A DNA stretch of 64,000 nucleotides from Gordonia asplenii (GTDB taxonomy: Bacteria; Actinomycetota; Actinomycetes; Mycobacteriales; Mycobacteriaceae). The translations under genes were made by a program, and so were the position numbers. This document shows positions 42,552-50,738 of this stretch, piece after piece. Below the pieces are notes generated by a model. It searched no databases. It saw only the letters and a list, made by a program, of their open reading frames with translations, and was not told the DNA's origin. The DNA lies in NCBI RefSeq assembly GCF_012933505.1, contig NZ_JABBNB010000005.1, positions 186,001-250,000 on the forward strand, written 5' to 3'. The number at the start of each line of letters is the position of its first letter. Position 1 is the stretch's first letter.

Positions 42552-44753
42552 GTGGATTTTGCCCTGGACGCGACGGCCGAGGCGGTAGCCGACGTCGCGA
42601 ACGACGTATTCGGGCGCCTGCAGCCCGTGTGGTCGGACAAGTTCACCGACTTGCCGGGTTTCGATCAGGTCGCCTGGTCCGCGCTGCAAGACGCGGGCGT
42701 CATGTCCCTCGCCCTGCCGGCATCGCTCGGCGGCGACGACGTCGGGCCCGGTGCCCTGCTACCGCTCCTGCGCCGGATGGGGCGGGCCGCCGCGGTCACC
42801 CCGGCGCTCGGGACGATTGCCGCGCAGCTGGTCCTGCAACGCGCAACCGGTGACGTCGCGGCGTTCTGGCAGGAACGTCTCGTCGACGGCTGGGGAGCGG
42901 TTGCGGTCGACGGTTTCGTCACCGTCGACGACGGTCGATTGTCGGGTTCGGCGGCCGGCGCGCTCCATGCCGACGGCGCCGCGGTGCTGTTGATCGCGAC
43001 GCCCAACGCCGTCTACGCGATCGATCCCGCTGCTGACGGTGTCACGCTCACCCGCACGTTCTCCTCCAGTGGATGGAGTGAGTACGCCGTCGGTCTCGAC
43101 GGCGCACAAGCCGATGCGCTCGACGTCCCGGCGTCGGCGCTGCTCGACGCCGGGCGCCTCGTCCTCGCCGGCTACGCGGACGGATTGGTCTCCGGCGCAA
43201 CGAGACTCACTGCCGACCACGTGTCACAACGCACTCAGTTCGGCAAGCCGATCGCACTCTTTCAGGCCGTCGGACAGCAGCTCGCCGACATCTACGTGAT
43301 CGGCCGATCCATGAATCTGGCGACCACCGCGGCGGCTTGGCGGCTGGGGCAGGGGCTCGACGCCGGCGTCGACATCGCGATCGCAACCTACTGGCTCGCC
43401 GCCGAGATACCGGCGACACTGCGGACGATGACCCACCTGCACGGCGGCGTCGGCGTCGACATCACCTATCCGCTGCACCGCTACTTCTCCATCGCCAAGG
43501 ATCTGGCGCGGATGGTCGGCGGATCGGCCGTCACCCTGGACAACCTGGCTGATGCGCTCGCACAGCCCGTGGCCGCACGCGATGTCGCGAGCACCGATAC
43601 CACCCAGTTGATCGATCTGACCGACGACCAGCGCGCGCTCAAGGCGCAGGTACGTGAGTATTTCGCCGATCTGATCAGTGCCGACGACGCCGAAACGATG
43701 CTCGTCCAACGACACGGCCCCACCTACCGAAAGGTCATCGCGCAGCTGGGGCGGGATGGCTGGCTCGGCGTCGGCTGGTCAAAAGAATTCGGCGGCAAGG
43801 GATTCGGCGACATCGAACAACAGATCTTCACCAATGAGGCGGTACGCGCCGACGTCCCGCTGCCGTCGGTGACCCTGCAGACCGTCGGGCCGACGCTGCA
43901 GGTGTACGGCACCGAGGAACAGAAACGGAAGTTTCTGCCGGCGATCCTCGCCGGCGACGTGCATTTCGCCATCGGCTACACCGAGCCGGAGGCCGGAACC
44001 GACCTCGCGTCCCTGACCACGACCGCGGTGTTCGACGGCGACCATTACGTCGTGAACGGTCAGAAGATCTTCACCACCGGCGGTCACGACGCCGACTACA
44101 TCTGGCTGGCCGTGCGAACGGATGCGCAGGCACCCAAGCACAAGGGCATCTCCATCCTCATCGTCGATACCAAGGACCCCGGCTTCAGTTGGACGCCGAT
44201 CATCACCGCAGACGGTGCGCACCACGTCAACGCCACCTACTACACCGACGTCAGAGTGCCGGTCGGCATGCGCGTCGGCGAGGAGGGCGATGGCTGGAAG
44301 CTCATCACCACCCAGCTCAACCATGAGCGGGTGATGCTCGGGCCGGCCGGACGAATCGAAGGTCTGGCACGGCGGACGGCGGAGTGGGCGAAGCGTGCCG
44401 GAGTGTCCGCGCACGTCGACGTCCGGCGCACGCTGGCTCGAATCGACGCGTACGCGCGAATCAACGAACTGCTCAACTGGCAGGTCGCTTCCACCGGTGA
44501 CACCATCTCGATGGCTGACGCCGCTGCCACGAAAGTCTTTGCCACCGAACGCATTCAGTTGATCGGACGGCTCATCGACGATCTGCTGGCCCAGTTCGGC
44601 GACTATGCCGACCCGCAGACCGGGGAATTGGCGCGGTGGCTCGATGCCCAGGAGAAGCGCAACGTGGTGATCACCTTCGGCGGCGGCGTCAACGAGGTGA
44701 TGCGAGACATGATCGCGACGGCCGGCCTCGGCCTGCCGCGAGCCAAGCGATAG
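42552..44753 (+). CDS. chsE1-chsE2: Fused ChsE1-ChsE2 acyl-CoA dehydrogenase
   Basis: The 733-residue protein contains two complete domains. Residues 1 to about 335 match ChsE1 (FadE28), for example RTQFGKPIALFQAVGQQLAD and LHGGVGVDITYPLHRY. From about residue 352 the sequence matches ChsE2 (FadE29): LTDDQRALKAQVREYFADLI, AIGYTEPEAGTDLASL, GQKIFTTGGHDADYIWLA and FGGGVNEVMRDMIA. In M. tuberculosis these are separate genes forming a heterotetramer that dehydrogenates the 3-carbon side-chain CoA ester. Here they are one chain with a short linker. GTG 42552 has TAGGAGG upstream. Confidence 0.93.
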   Translation: MDFALDATAEAVADVANDVFGRLQPVWSDKFTDLPGFDQVAWSALQDAGVMSLALPASLGGDDVGPGALLPLLRRMGRAAAVTPALGTIAAQLVLQRATGDVAAFWQERLVDGWGAVAVDGFVTVDDGRLSGSAAGALHADGAAVLLIATPNAVYAIDPAADGVTLTRTFSSSGWSEYAVGLDGAQADALDVPASALLDAGRLVLAGYADGLVSGATRLTADHVSQRTQFGKPIALFQAVGQQLADIYVIGRSMNLATTAAAWRLGQGLDAGVDIAIATYWLAAEIPATLRTMTHLHGGVGVDITYPLHRYFSIAKDLARMVGGSAVTLDNLADALAQPVAARDVASTDTTQLIDLTDDQRALKAQVREYFADLISADDAETMLVQRHGPTYRKVIAQLGRDGWLGVGWSKEFGGKGFGDIEQQIFTNEAVRADVPLPSVTLQTVGPTLQVYGTEEQKRKFLPAILAGDVHFAIGYTEPEAGTDLASLTTTAVFDGDHYVVNGQKIFTTGGHDADYIWLAVRTDAQAPKHKGISILIVDTKDPGFSWTPIITADGAHHVNATYYTDVRVPVGMRVGEEGDGWKLITTQLNHERVMLGPAGRIEGLARRTAEWAKRAGVSAHVDVRRTLARIDAYARINELLNWQVASTGDTISMADAAATKVFATERIQLIGRLIDDLLAQFGDYADPQTGELARWLDAQEKRNVVITFGGGVNEVMRDMIATAGLGLPRAKR

Positions 44754-44765
44754 CGGAGCACGAGT

Positions 44766-45863
44766 GTGAGTACCGAAACAGAGATTCTGTCCGCCGCGGA
44801 GACCATCAAAGCGGGCGGACTCAGCAAGCCGGTCGTCGGGCGCGACCCCATCAACCAGCCGATGATCAACAACTGGGTCGAGGCGATGGGTGACACCAAC
44901 CCCGTCTACGTCGACGACGCCGCCGCCCGCGCGGCCGGACACGACGGCATCGTCGCGCCGCCCGCGATGGCCCAGGTCTGGACCATGCGCGGGCTCAATG
45001 GTCAACGTGCACAAGATGATCCGCTGGGACTGGCCTCCCAGCTGTTCGACGACGCCGGCTACACCTCGGTGGTCGCGACCAACTGTGATTCCACCTACCA
45101 CCGCTACACCCGGCCGGGCGAGCAGGTGAGCATCTCGTCGGAACTGCTCGACGTCGTCGGGCCGAAGAACACCGCGCTCGGCGAGGGGTGGTTCTTCACC
45201 ACCCGTAATGTCTGGACCGTCGACGACGAAGTGGTCGCCGAGATGCTGTTCCGCATTCTGAAGTTCCGGCCCCCGTCTGCTGGTGGTCGAGTAGGGGAGC
45301 GTAGCGACGGCCCGTCCCCTGCTGGTCGAGTAGGGGAGGAGCGCAGCGACGATCCGTCCCCTGCTGGTCGAGTAGGGGAGGAGCGCAGCGACGACCCGTA
45401 TCGAGACCCCGCCGGCATCGACCACACCAACCTGATCCGGCCCACCGCTTCCCGTGACACGCAGTTCTTCTGGGACGGCGTCAACGCTCACGAACTGCGC
45501 ATTCAGCAACGTCCCGACGGCACGCTGCAACACCCGCCGGTGCCCGCGGTGTGGACCGATCGCAACGACGACGGTACTTATGCCCCAACCGATTACGTGG
45601 TATCGAGCGGGCGGGGAACCGTCTACAGCTACGTCGTGCATCACGCGCCGCGCGTGCCGGGGCGCGAGCTGCCGTTCATCGTCGCCCTGGTGGAGATCGA
45701 CGAGGGCGTGCGGATGCTCGGCCAGTTGCGCGGCGTCGACCCGTCGTCGGTGACCATCGGTGATCGGGTACAGGTGGAATTCCTCGATTTCCCCGCCGAC
45801 GCCGATACCGGTGGCCAGCCGTGGACGCTGTATGCGTGGCAGCCCCTCGCGGAGGGAGAGTAG
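44766..45863 (+). CDS. chsH2: ChsH2: MaoC-DUF35 subunit of side-chain enoyl-CoA hydratase, with repeat insertion
   Basis: The 365-residue protein has an N-terminal MaoC-like domain (PMINNWVEAMGDTNPVYVDD, PPAMAQVWTMRG). Its C-terminal domain is DUF35-like, with RDTQFFWDGVNAHELRIQQ and PADYV-like OB-fold strands. It pairs with ChsH1 as the hydratase and docks Ltp2 by the DUF35 domain. About residues 170-217 are a low-complexity insertion, AGRVGEERSDD repeated, encoded by interspersed repeats at 45274-45409. The family member in M. tuberculosis is about 311 residues, so the excess is explained by the insert. Confidence 0.93.
   Translation: MSTETEILSAAETIKAGGLSKPVVGRDPINQPMINNWVEAMGDTNPVYVDDAAARAAGHDGIVAPPAMAQVWTMRGLNGQRAQDDPLGLASQLFDDAGYTSVVATNCDSTYHRYTRPGEQVSISSELLDVVGPKNTALGEGWFFTTRNVWTVDDEVVAEMLFRILKFRPPSAGGRVGERSDGPSPAGRVGEERSDDPSPAGRVGEERSDDPYRDPAGIDHTNLIRPTASRDTQFFWDGVNAHELRIQQRPDGTLQHPPVPAVWTDRNDDGTYAPTDYVVSSGRGTVYSYVVHHAPRVPGRELPFIVALVEIDEGVRMLGQLRGVDPSSVTIGDRVQVEFLDFPADADTGGQPWTLYAWQPLAEGE
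45274..45409 (+). repeat. Interspersed repeat inserted in frame within chsH2
   Basis: Three tandem units of TGGTCGAGTAGGGGAG plus GAGCGCAGCGACGA-like tails start at about 45284, 45323 and 45365. The intervals are 39 and 42 bp, both divisible by three, and the block ends in TATCGAGACC. This is the usual intergenic repeat, here translated as AGRVGEERSDDP copies between the two domains of ChsH2. Confidence 0.88.
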
Positions 45864-45865
45864 AC

Positions 45866-46384
45866 ATGACATTGCTCGACACCCAACAGATTTCGGTCGG
45901 CGACACACTGCCGCCGCTGGTCCTCGACGCCACGCCGACGTTCGTCGTGTCCACCGCGTTGGCCACCCGCGACTTCCAGGACGTGCACCACGACCGCGAC
46001 CTGGCCCAGCAGAAGGGGTCCAAGGACATCTTCGTCAACATCCTGACCGATACCGGTCTGGTAGAGCGCTTCGTCACCGACTGGGCCGGACCGTCCGCGC
46101 GGATCGCGTCGATCTCGTTGAAACTCGGTGTGCCCTGGTACGCCTACGACACGTTGACCTTCACCGGAGAGGTGGTTGGGGTTTCGACTGGCTCCTCCGC
46201 TGGCGCTCCGGAGTCGCTCAACCGGCAGGAAACGCGGCCCGCCCCGCCGATTGAGCGAGCTGAGGCCGCCCTGCAGACTGAGCGAGCGCAGCGAGTCGAA
46301 ATCACCGTCGCTGTCACCGGCACCAACAGCCTCGGCAAGCATGTGATCTCCACGGTCACCTTCACCAAGGAGGTCGCGGCATGA
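45866..46384 (+). CDS. chsH1: ChsH1: MaoC-like catalytic subunit of side-chain enoyl-CoA hydratase, with repeat insertion
   Basis: The 172-residue protein closely matches ChsH1: TFVVSTALATRDFQDVHHDRD with catalytic Asp39 and His41/42, GSKDIFVNILTDTGLV and LGVPWYAYDTLTFTGEV. The known protein is about 129 residues. The extra 40 or so residues lie in one loop near residues 104-146, between GEVVG and VEITVAVTG, and are encoded by repeat DNA (46178-46303). ATG 45866 follows GGAGAG. It overlaps ltp2 by 4 bp (ATGA) and is 2 bp after chsH2. Confidence 0.93.
   Translation: MTLLDTQQISVGDTLPPLVLDATPTFVVSTALATRDFQDVHHDRDLAQQKGSKDIFVNILTDTGLVERFVTDWAGPSARIASISLKLGVPWYAYDTLTFTGEVVGVSTGSSAGAPESLNRQETRPAPPIERAEAALQTERAQRVEITVAVTGTNSLGKHVISTVTFTKEVAA
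46178..46303 (+). repeat. Interspersed repeat inserted in frame within chsH1
   Basis: The segment begins GGGTTTCGACTGG, includes GAGTCGCTCAACCGGC, and ends TGAGCGAGCGCAGCGAGTCG. These are inverted and direct parts of the intergenic GTTTCGAC...GGCTCAACC repeat. It keeps the reading frame and places the extra peptide in a beta-hairpin turn of the hot-dog fold. Confidence 0.85.
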
Positions 46385-47592
46385 GCGAACGGTCACCGGC
46401 GTCGGGGGCGGGTCGCCGGTCCTTGTCCGGCGAGGCCGCCATCGTCGGCATCGGCGCGACCGAGTTCTCCAAGGACTCCGGCCGCAGTGAATTGCGACTC
46501 GCGGCCGAGGCCGTCAATGCCGCGCTCGCCGACGCCGGACTGACCCCGGCCGACGTCGACGGTCTGGTCACCTTCACCATGGACACCAACATGGAGATCG
46601 CGGTGGCGCGCGCCGTGGGAATCCCTGAATTGAAGTACTTTTCGCGGATTCACTACGGTGGCGGTGCCGCGTGTTCGACTGTGCAGCAGGCCGCCATGGC
46701 CGTCGCGACAGGTGTCTGCGATGTCGCCGTTGCCTACCGGGCTTTCAACGAGCGATCCGGGACTCGCTTCGGTCAGGTCAACAAATCCGTTGCGGCGCAA
46801 GAGAATTCGTCGGGAACCGACAATGCCTTCTCCTATCCGCACGGACTTTCGACGCCAGCGGCCTTCGTCGCGATGGTCGCGCAGCGCTATATGCACGACT
46901 ACGGCGCCACCAGCGAGGACTTCGGCCGGGTCGCCGTCGTCGACCGCAAACATGCCGCGGTGAACCCGAATGCCTTCTTCTACGGCAAGCCGATCACCAT
47001 GGCCGACCACCAGGCGTCGCGCTACATCGCCGAGCCGCTGCATCTGCTCGACTGCTGCCAGGAGTCCGACGGCGGAGTGGCCATCGTCGTCGTGTCTGCC
47101 GAACGTGCCAGGGATCTTCCGCACCCACCGGCGATCATCTCCGGTGCCGCATCCGGAAGTGGCACAGATCAATACATCATGACCAGCTACTACCGCGAAG
47201 AGCTCGCCGGACTCCCGGAGATGGGTCTCGTCGGGCGGCAACTGTGGGAACAGTCGGGGTTGTCGCCCGCGGACATGGACATGGCCGTACTGTACGACCA
47301 CTTCACGCCCTACACGCTGATGCAACTCGAAGAACTCGGCTTCTGCGGCCGCGGAGAGGCCAAAGACTTCGTCGCTGAGCCGGGTGCACTCGAAGTCGGT
47401 GGTCGCCTGCCCCTGAACACCCACGGCGGACAGCTCGGCGAGGCTTATATTCACGGGATGAACGGCATCGCCGAGGCCGTTCGGCAGCTTCGTGGTACCT
47501 CGGTCAACCAAGTCGACGACGCGACCAAGGTCCTCGTCACCGCCGGCACCGGCGTGCCGACCAGCGGTCTCATTCTCACCCGGTCTCAATAG
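46381..47592 (+). CDS. ltp2: Ltp2: steroid side-chain retro-aldolase (thiolase-like)
   Basis: The 403-residue thiolase-superfamily protein shows AAIVGIGATEFSKDSGR and HYGGGAACSTVQQAAMAVATG, then CCQESDGGVAIVVVSAERA. The C-terminal part has VLYDHFTPYTLMQLEELGFC and NTHGGQLGEAYIHGMNGIAEA, the Ltp2/SCP-x-type pattern. Ltp2 cleaves the hydroxylated three-carbon side-chain CoA thioester to a 17-keto steroid and propionyl-CoA. It needs the DUF35 part of ChsH2. The start overlaps the chsH1 stop. Confidence 0.94.
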   Translation: MSERSPASGAGRRSLSGEAAIVGIGATEFSKDSGRSELRLAAEAVNAALADAGLTPADVDGLVTFTMDTNMEIAVARAVGIPELKYFSRIHYGGGAACSTVQQAAMAVATGVCDVAVAYRAFNERSGTRFGQVNKSVAAQENSSGTDNAFSYPHGLSTPAAFVAMVAQRYMHDYGATSEDFGRVAVVDRKHAAVNPNAFFYGKPITMADHQASRYIAEPLHLLDCCQESDGGVAIVVVSAERARDLPHPPAIISGAASGSGTDQYIMTSYYREELAGLPEMGLVGRQLWEQSGLSPADMDMAVLYDHFTPYTLMQLEELGFCGRGEAKDFVAEPGALEVGGRLPLNTHGGQLGEAYIHGMNGIAEAVRQLRGTSVNQVDDATKVLVTAGTGVPTSGLILTRSQ

Positions 47593-47604
47593 GAGTAAGC
47601 AGTC

Positions 47605-49227
47605 ATGAAATTCAACCTCGCCGACGTATTCGAGACCGTGGCCGATTCCGTGCCGGAGCGTGTGGTGCTCAGCTTCGAGGGGGCGCAGACCACCTATGCG
47701 GAGATGGACCAACTCGCGAATCAGGTGGCTCATCTGTTGTCCGCCAATGGAATCGGAGCGCACGACAACGTCGCGCTGTTTCTCAAGAACAGTGTCGAAC
47801 ACGTGATGAGCCTGCTCGGCCTGATCAAGATCCGAGCGGTGCCGGTCAACGTCAACTACCGGTACACCGACGTCGAACTGCAATACATCTTCGACAACTC
47901 CGATTCACGTGCGATCATCGTCGAACTGCCCGACCACCAGCGCAGCGTCGCCCGGCTTCTCCCGGAAATTCCCTTGGTACGAACGGTTTTCGTAGTCGGG
48001 GAGATCGTCGAAGAGCTGGCCGACGCGGCGTCGAACCTGCCCGACGGGCGCGAAGTGAAGGTCGTATCGTTCGCCGACCACACCGACCAGCCCACCGAGC
48101 GCGACTTCGAGCCACGCACCGGGGAGGAGCTCTACCTGCTCTACACGGGCGGAACCACCGGCTACCCGAAAGGCGTCATGTGGCAGCATGACGACTTCTT
48201 CCGCAAGCCCATCTCGGGCGGCAATCCGTATGGCGAAGCGCGCAAGGATCTCGCCGAAATCGGCACTGCCGTAAAGGAATTTCCGTCGATTGCGTTTCTG
48301 CTCGCCGCCCCGCTGATGCACGGAGCGGCGTCGTATTCGCTGTTCACGTTCCTCACCCTCGGCGGCCGGCTGATCATTGAGCGCGACTTCGACGCCGCCA
48401 AGATCGTCAAGAACATCGAACGGGACAAGACGCAGATCATCCTCATCGTCGGCGATGCCATGGGTATGCCGCTCGTCGACGAGATGGAGAAGCAGAAGGA
48501 CAGTGTCGACATGTCGTCGTTGTTCTCGGTCACCTCCGGCGGTGCGATCTGGTCGCAGCACGTCCGCGACCGGATGGTCGCGGTGAAGGAGGGCCTGCTG
48601 CTACGAGACAACTTCGGAGCATCTGAGTCGGGCAACGACGGTGAGATCATGCTCGACGAGAACGGAAACCTGAAGACCGCGCCCACCGACAAGATGATGG
48701 TCGTCGACGAGCGATTCAACCAGATCACCACGCCGAAGGAGGTCGGCATGATCGCGCGCATCGGCAATGTTCCGCTCGGCTACTACAAGGACGAGGAGAA
48801 GTCGGCGCGTACGTTCCCGACCCTGGCCGACGGTCGTCGCATCTCCGTCCTCGGCGACATGGGCTACCTCGAGGAGGACGGCAGCATCGTGTTCCTCGGC
48901 CGGGGTTCGCAGTGCATCAACACCGGCGGTGAGAAGGTGTACGCCGAAGAGGTCGAGGCGACTCTACACGCGCATCCGGCCATCGCCGACGCCCTCGTCG
49001 TTCCCGTCCCGGACCCGAAATACGGCCAGCGGGTGGCTGCCGTCGTCAAAGTCGCCGACGGGTTCGATGTGCCGAGCCTCGAGGAGATTCAAGAGCATGC
49101 TCGAGCCGAACTCGCCCGCTACAAGGTGCCGCGCACCGTCGTCTTCGTCGACGAGGTGAAGCGGACCCCCGCCGGTAAGGCCGACTACAAATGGGCGAAA
49201 GCCGAGGCGGCGTCGGCGCACGTCTGA
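47605..49227 (+). CDS. fadD19: FadD19-like steroid acyl-CoA synthetase
   Basis: The 540-residue ligase has LYLLYTGGTTGYPKGVMW (about residues 178-193), ESGNDG-type A5 region, GDMGYLEEDGSIVFLGRGSQ, CINTGGEKVYAEEVEATLHAHPAIADALVV and EVKRTPAGKADYKWAK. The TGGTTG variant of the P-loop and the KGVMW phrase are typical of the FadD17/FadD19 steroid group. It is 12 bp after ltp2 and co-transcribed. FadD19 activates C26/C24 sterol side-chain acids; a FadD17 role is the alternative. Confidence 0.85.
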   Translation: MKFNLADVFETVADSVPERVVLSFEGAQTTYAEMDQLANQVAHLLSANGIGAHDNVALFLKNSVEHVMSLLGLIKIRAVPVNVNYRYTDVELQYIFDNSDSRAIIVELPDHQRSVARLLPEIPLVRTVFVVGEIVEELADAASNLPDGREVKVVSFADHTDQPTERDFEPRTGEELYLLYTGGTTGYPKGVMWQHDDFFRKPISGGNPYGEARKDLAEIGTAVKEFPSIAFLLAAPLMHGAASYSLFTFLTLGGRLIIERDFDAAKIVKNIERDKTQIILIVGDAMGMPLVDEMEKQKDSVDMSSLFSVTSGGAIWSQHVRDRMVAVKEGLLLRDNFGASESGNDGEIMLDENGNLKTAPTDKMMVVDERFNQITTPKEVGMIARIGNVPLGYYKDEEKSARTFPTLADGRRISVLGDMGYLEEDGSIVFLGRGSQCINTGGEKVYAEEVEATLHAHPAIADALVVPVPDPKYGQRVAAVVKVADGFDVPSLEEIQEHARAELARYKVPRTVVFVDEVKRTPAGKADYKWAKAEAASAHV

Positions 49228-49247
49228 CGTCGACGAGGGTCGGTGGC

Positions 49248-49892
49248 CCGATTGCAATCTGGTGCGTCACTGTCGCCGAGGGGCGGGCTCCCTCGCGGCG
49301 CCCGAGCGGCCCGATTGCAATCTGTTGTGTGGTCGAGGGTGCGGGGCCTGATTGCAATCTGTCCTGTGACTGTCGTTGAGGGGCGGGCTCCCTCGCCGAC
49401 CCTGAGGAGACTGATTGCAATCTGGTGCGTCACTGTCGCCGAGGGGCGGGCTCCCTTGCCGGGGCTGGCCGGCCTGATTGCAATCTGTCCCGTCACTGTC
49501 GCCGAGGGTGAGCGGCCTGATTGCAATCTGCCCTGTCACCGTCGTCGAGGGGCGGGCTCCCTCGCTGCGCCTGAGCGGCCTGATTGCAATCTGTCGTGTG
49601 GTCGAGCGTGGGGGCCTGATTGCAATCTGTCCCGTCACCGTCGTCGAGGGGCGGGCTCCCTCGCTGCCCCCTGAGCGGCCTGATTGCAATCTGCCCTGTG
49701 GCCGAGGGTGCGGGGCCTGATTGCAATGTGCCCCGTCACCGTCGTCGAGGGACGGGCTCCCTCGCTGCGCCTGGGCGGCCTGATTGCAATCTGTCGTGTG
49801 GTCGCGGGTGCGGGCCTGATTGCAATCTGCCCCGTCACCGTCGTCGAGGGACGGGCTCCCTTGCCGCACCTGAGCGGCCCGATTGCAATCTG
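49248..49892. repeat. Tandem array 2: 13 palindrome-centred units, 63- and ~37-bp intervals
   Basis: Copies of TGATTGCAATCTG or CCGATTGCAATCTG (core GATTGCAATC) begin at 49248, 49311, 49348, 49411, 49474, 49517, 49580, 49616, 49680, 49717, 49780, 49816 and 49879. Intervals are 63, 37, 63, 63, 43, 63, 36, 64, 37, 63, 36 and 63 bp. Full units carry GTCACCGTCGTCGAGGGGCG then GGCTCCCTCGC, which can fold as CGAGGG/CCCTCG hairpins. The short units lack this part. Related to array 1 at 19.7 kb by the same core and unit plan. Confidence 0.95.
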
Positions 49893-50087
49893 CCCGTTCC
49901 CGCCGCGCCCTGAACCCGCACAGTGCCATCGAACGCCGCACACCGGCTTATCGACGAGTCATCCGATCCTCGACGCGAACGACTGAGTAAACGCAATCAG
50001 TCAAGAGCGAAAGTCCCCACTCGAGTGGGACCGATGTCATTTTCATGACACAGTTATGGGAATCATTGAGCTAGACAACGACATTGA
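49893..50087. promoter_or_regulatory. Upstream region of the FMN-binding gene with palindromes
   Basis: A 14-bp perfect palindrome CCCACTCGAGTGGG lies at 50016-50029. An inverted repeat GACTGA-N10-TCAGTC lies at 49981-50002. Both are after the end of array 2 and before the 50088 gene, so they may regulate it. No gene is supported in this segment. Confidence 0.5.
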
Positions 50088-50738
50088 TTGAGGATCGTGA
50101 ATAGCGCACACCATTACCCTGGATCCGACGGTGAACATGCTTTGCAGCATGAACTCGGAACCACGCGACGCGCCCATAAGTTCTACAGCGATCAGATGAG
50201 TGACTCGCTCAACGACGAGATGATCGAGTTCATCGGCCGGATGGACATGGCTTTCATCGCGACGGCGGACGCCAACGGCGAGGCCGACTGTTCATTTCGC
50301 GCGGGTCCGGCCGGGTTCATCCAGGTGCTCGACGCCGGCACCATCTGCTACCCGGAGTACCGCGGCAACGGCGTCATGGCCAGCCTCGGCAACATCAGCG
50401 AGAATCCACATGTCGGCATCATGATGCTCGACTTCGTGCGGGACCGCATCGGCCTGCACATCAACGGTCGCGCGTCCATCGTCACCGACGACGAGATGCG
50501 CGCCCAGGTCCCCGACCTCCCCGAGGAGACGATTCGCGGCCGCATCCCCGACGTCTGGGTGCGCGTCGACGTTCACGAGGCCTACATTCACTGCCGCAAG
50601 CACATCCCCGCGCTGGTGCCGGCAGCGTCCATCGACCGCGCTTGGGGCACCGACAACCCGGCACGTAAGGGCGGCGACTACTTCGGCGTGACGGCGCAAC
50701 GCAAAGCCGAACGCGACGAGGTCGACGAAGCCGGTTAA
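50088..50738 (+). CDS. Pyridoxamine-phosphate-oxidase-like flavin-binding protein
   Basis: The 216-residue product has the PNPOx split-barrel pattern: MIEFIGRMDMAFIATADANGEADCSFRAGPAGFIQV, YRGNGVMASLGNISENPHVGIMMLDF, then LHINGRASIV. Members bind FMN or F420 and reduce or sequester small molecules, and the specific role is unknown. The start is uncertain: 50088 is a TTG, a GTG at 50097 is also plausible. Its stop overlaps the end of the convergent transporter gene. It is not preceded by a KstR box despite lying in the steroid cluster. Confidence 0.78.
   Translation: MRIVNSAHHYPGSDGEHALQHELGTTRRAHKFYSDQMSDSLNDEMIEFIGRMDMAFIATADANGEADCSFRAGPAGFIQVLDAGTICYPEYRGNGVMASLGNISENPHVGIMMLDFVRDRIGLHINGRASIVTDDEMRAQVPDLPEETIRGRIPDVWVRVDVHEAYIHCRKHIPALVPAASIDRAWGTDNPARKGGDYFGVTAQRKAERDEVDEAG

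Noticed and set aside
43779..45908. 709-codon antisense frame over chsE1E2-chsH2
   Set aside because: Shadow of real genes on the other strand; low-complexity Arg/Gly/Asp composition.
49248..49892. CRISPR array or parS cluster
   Set aside because: Spacers are conserved, so it is not CRISPR. The palindrome differs from the canonical parS word (TGTTTCACGTGAAACA), and no parAB genes are in the window.
49243..49986. Open frames across array 2 on both strands
   Set aside because: Repeat-driven and low-complexity, with competing frames on each strand. Nothing resembles a folded protein.
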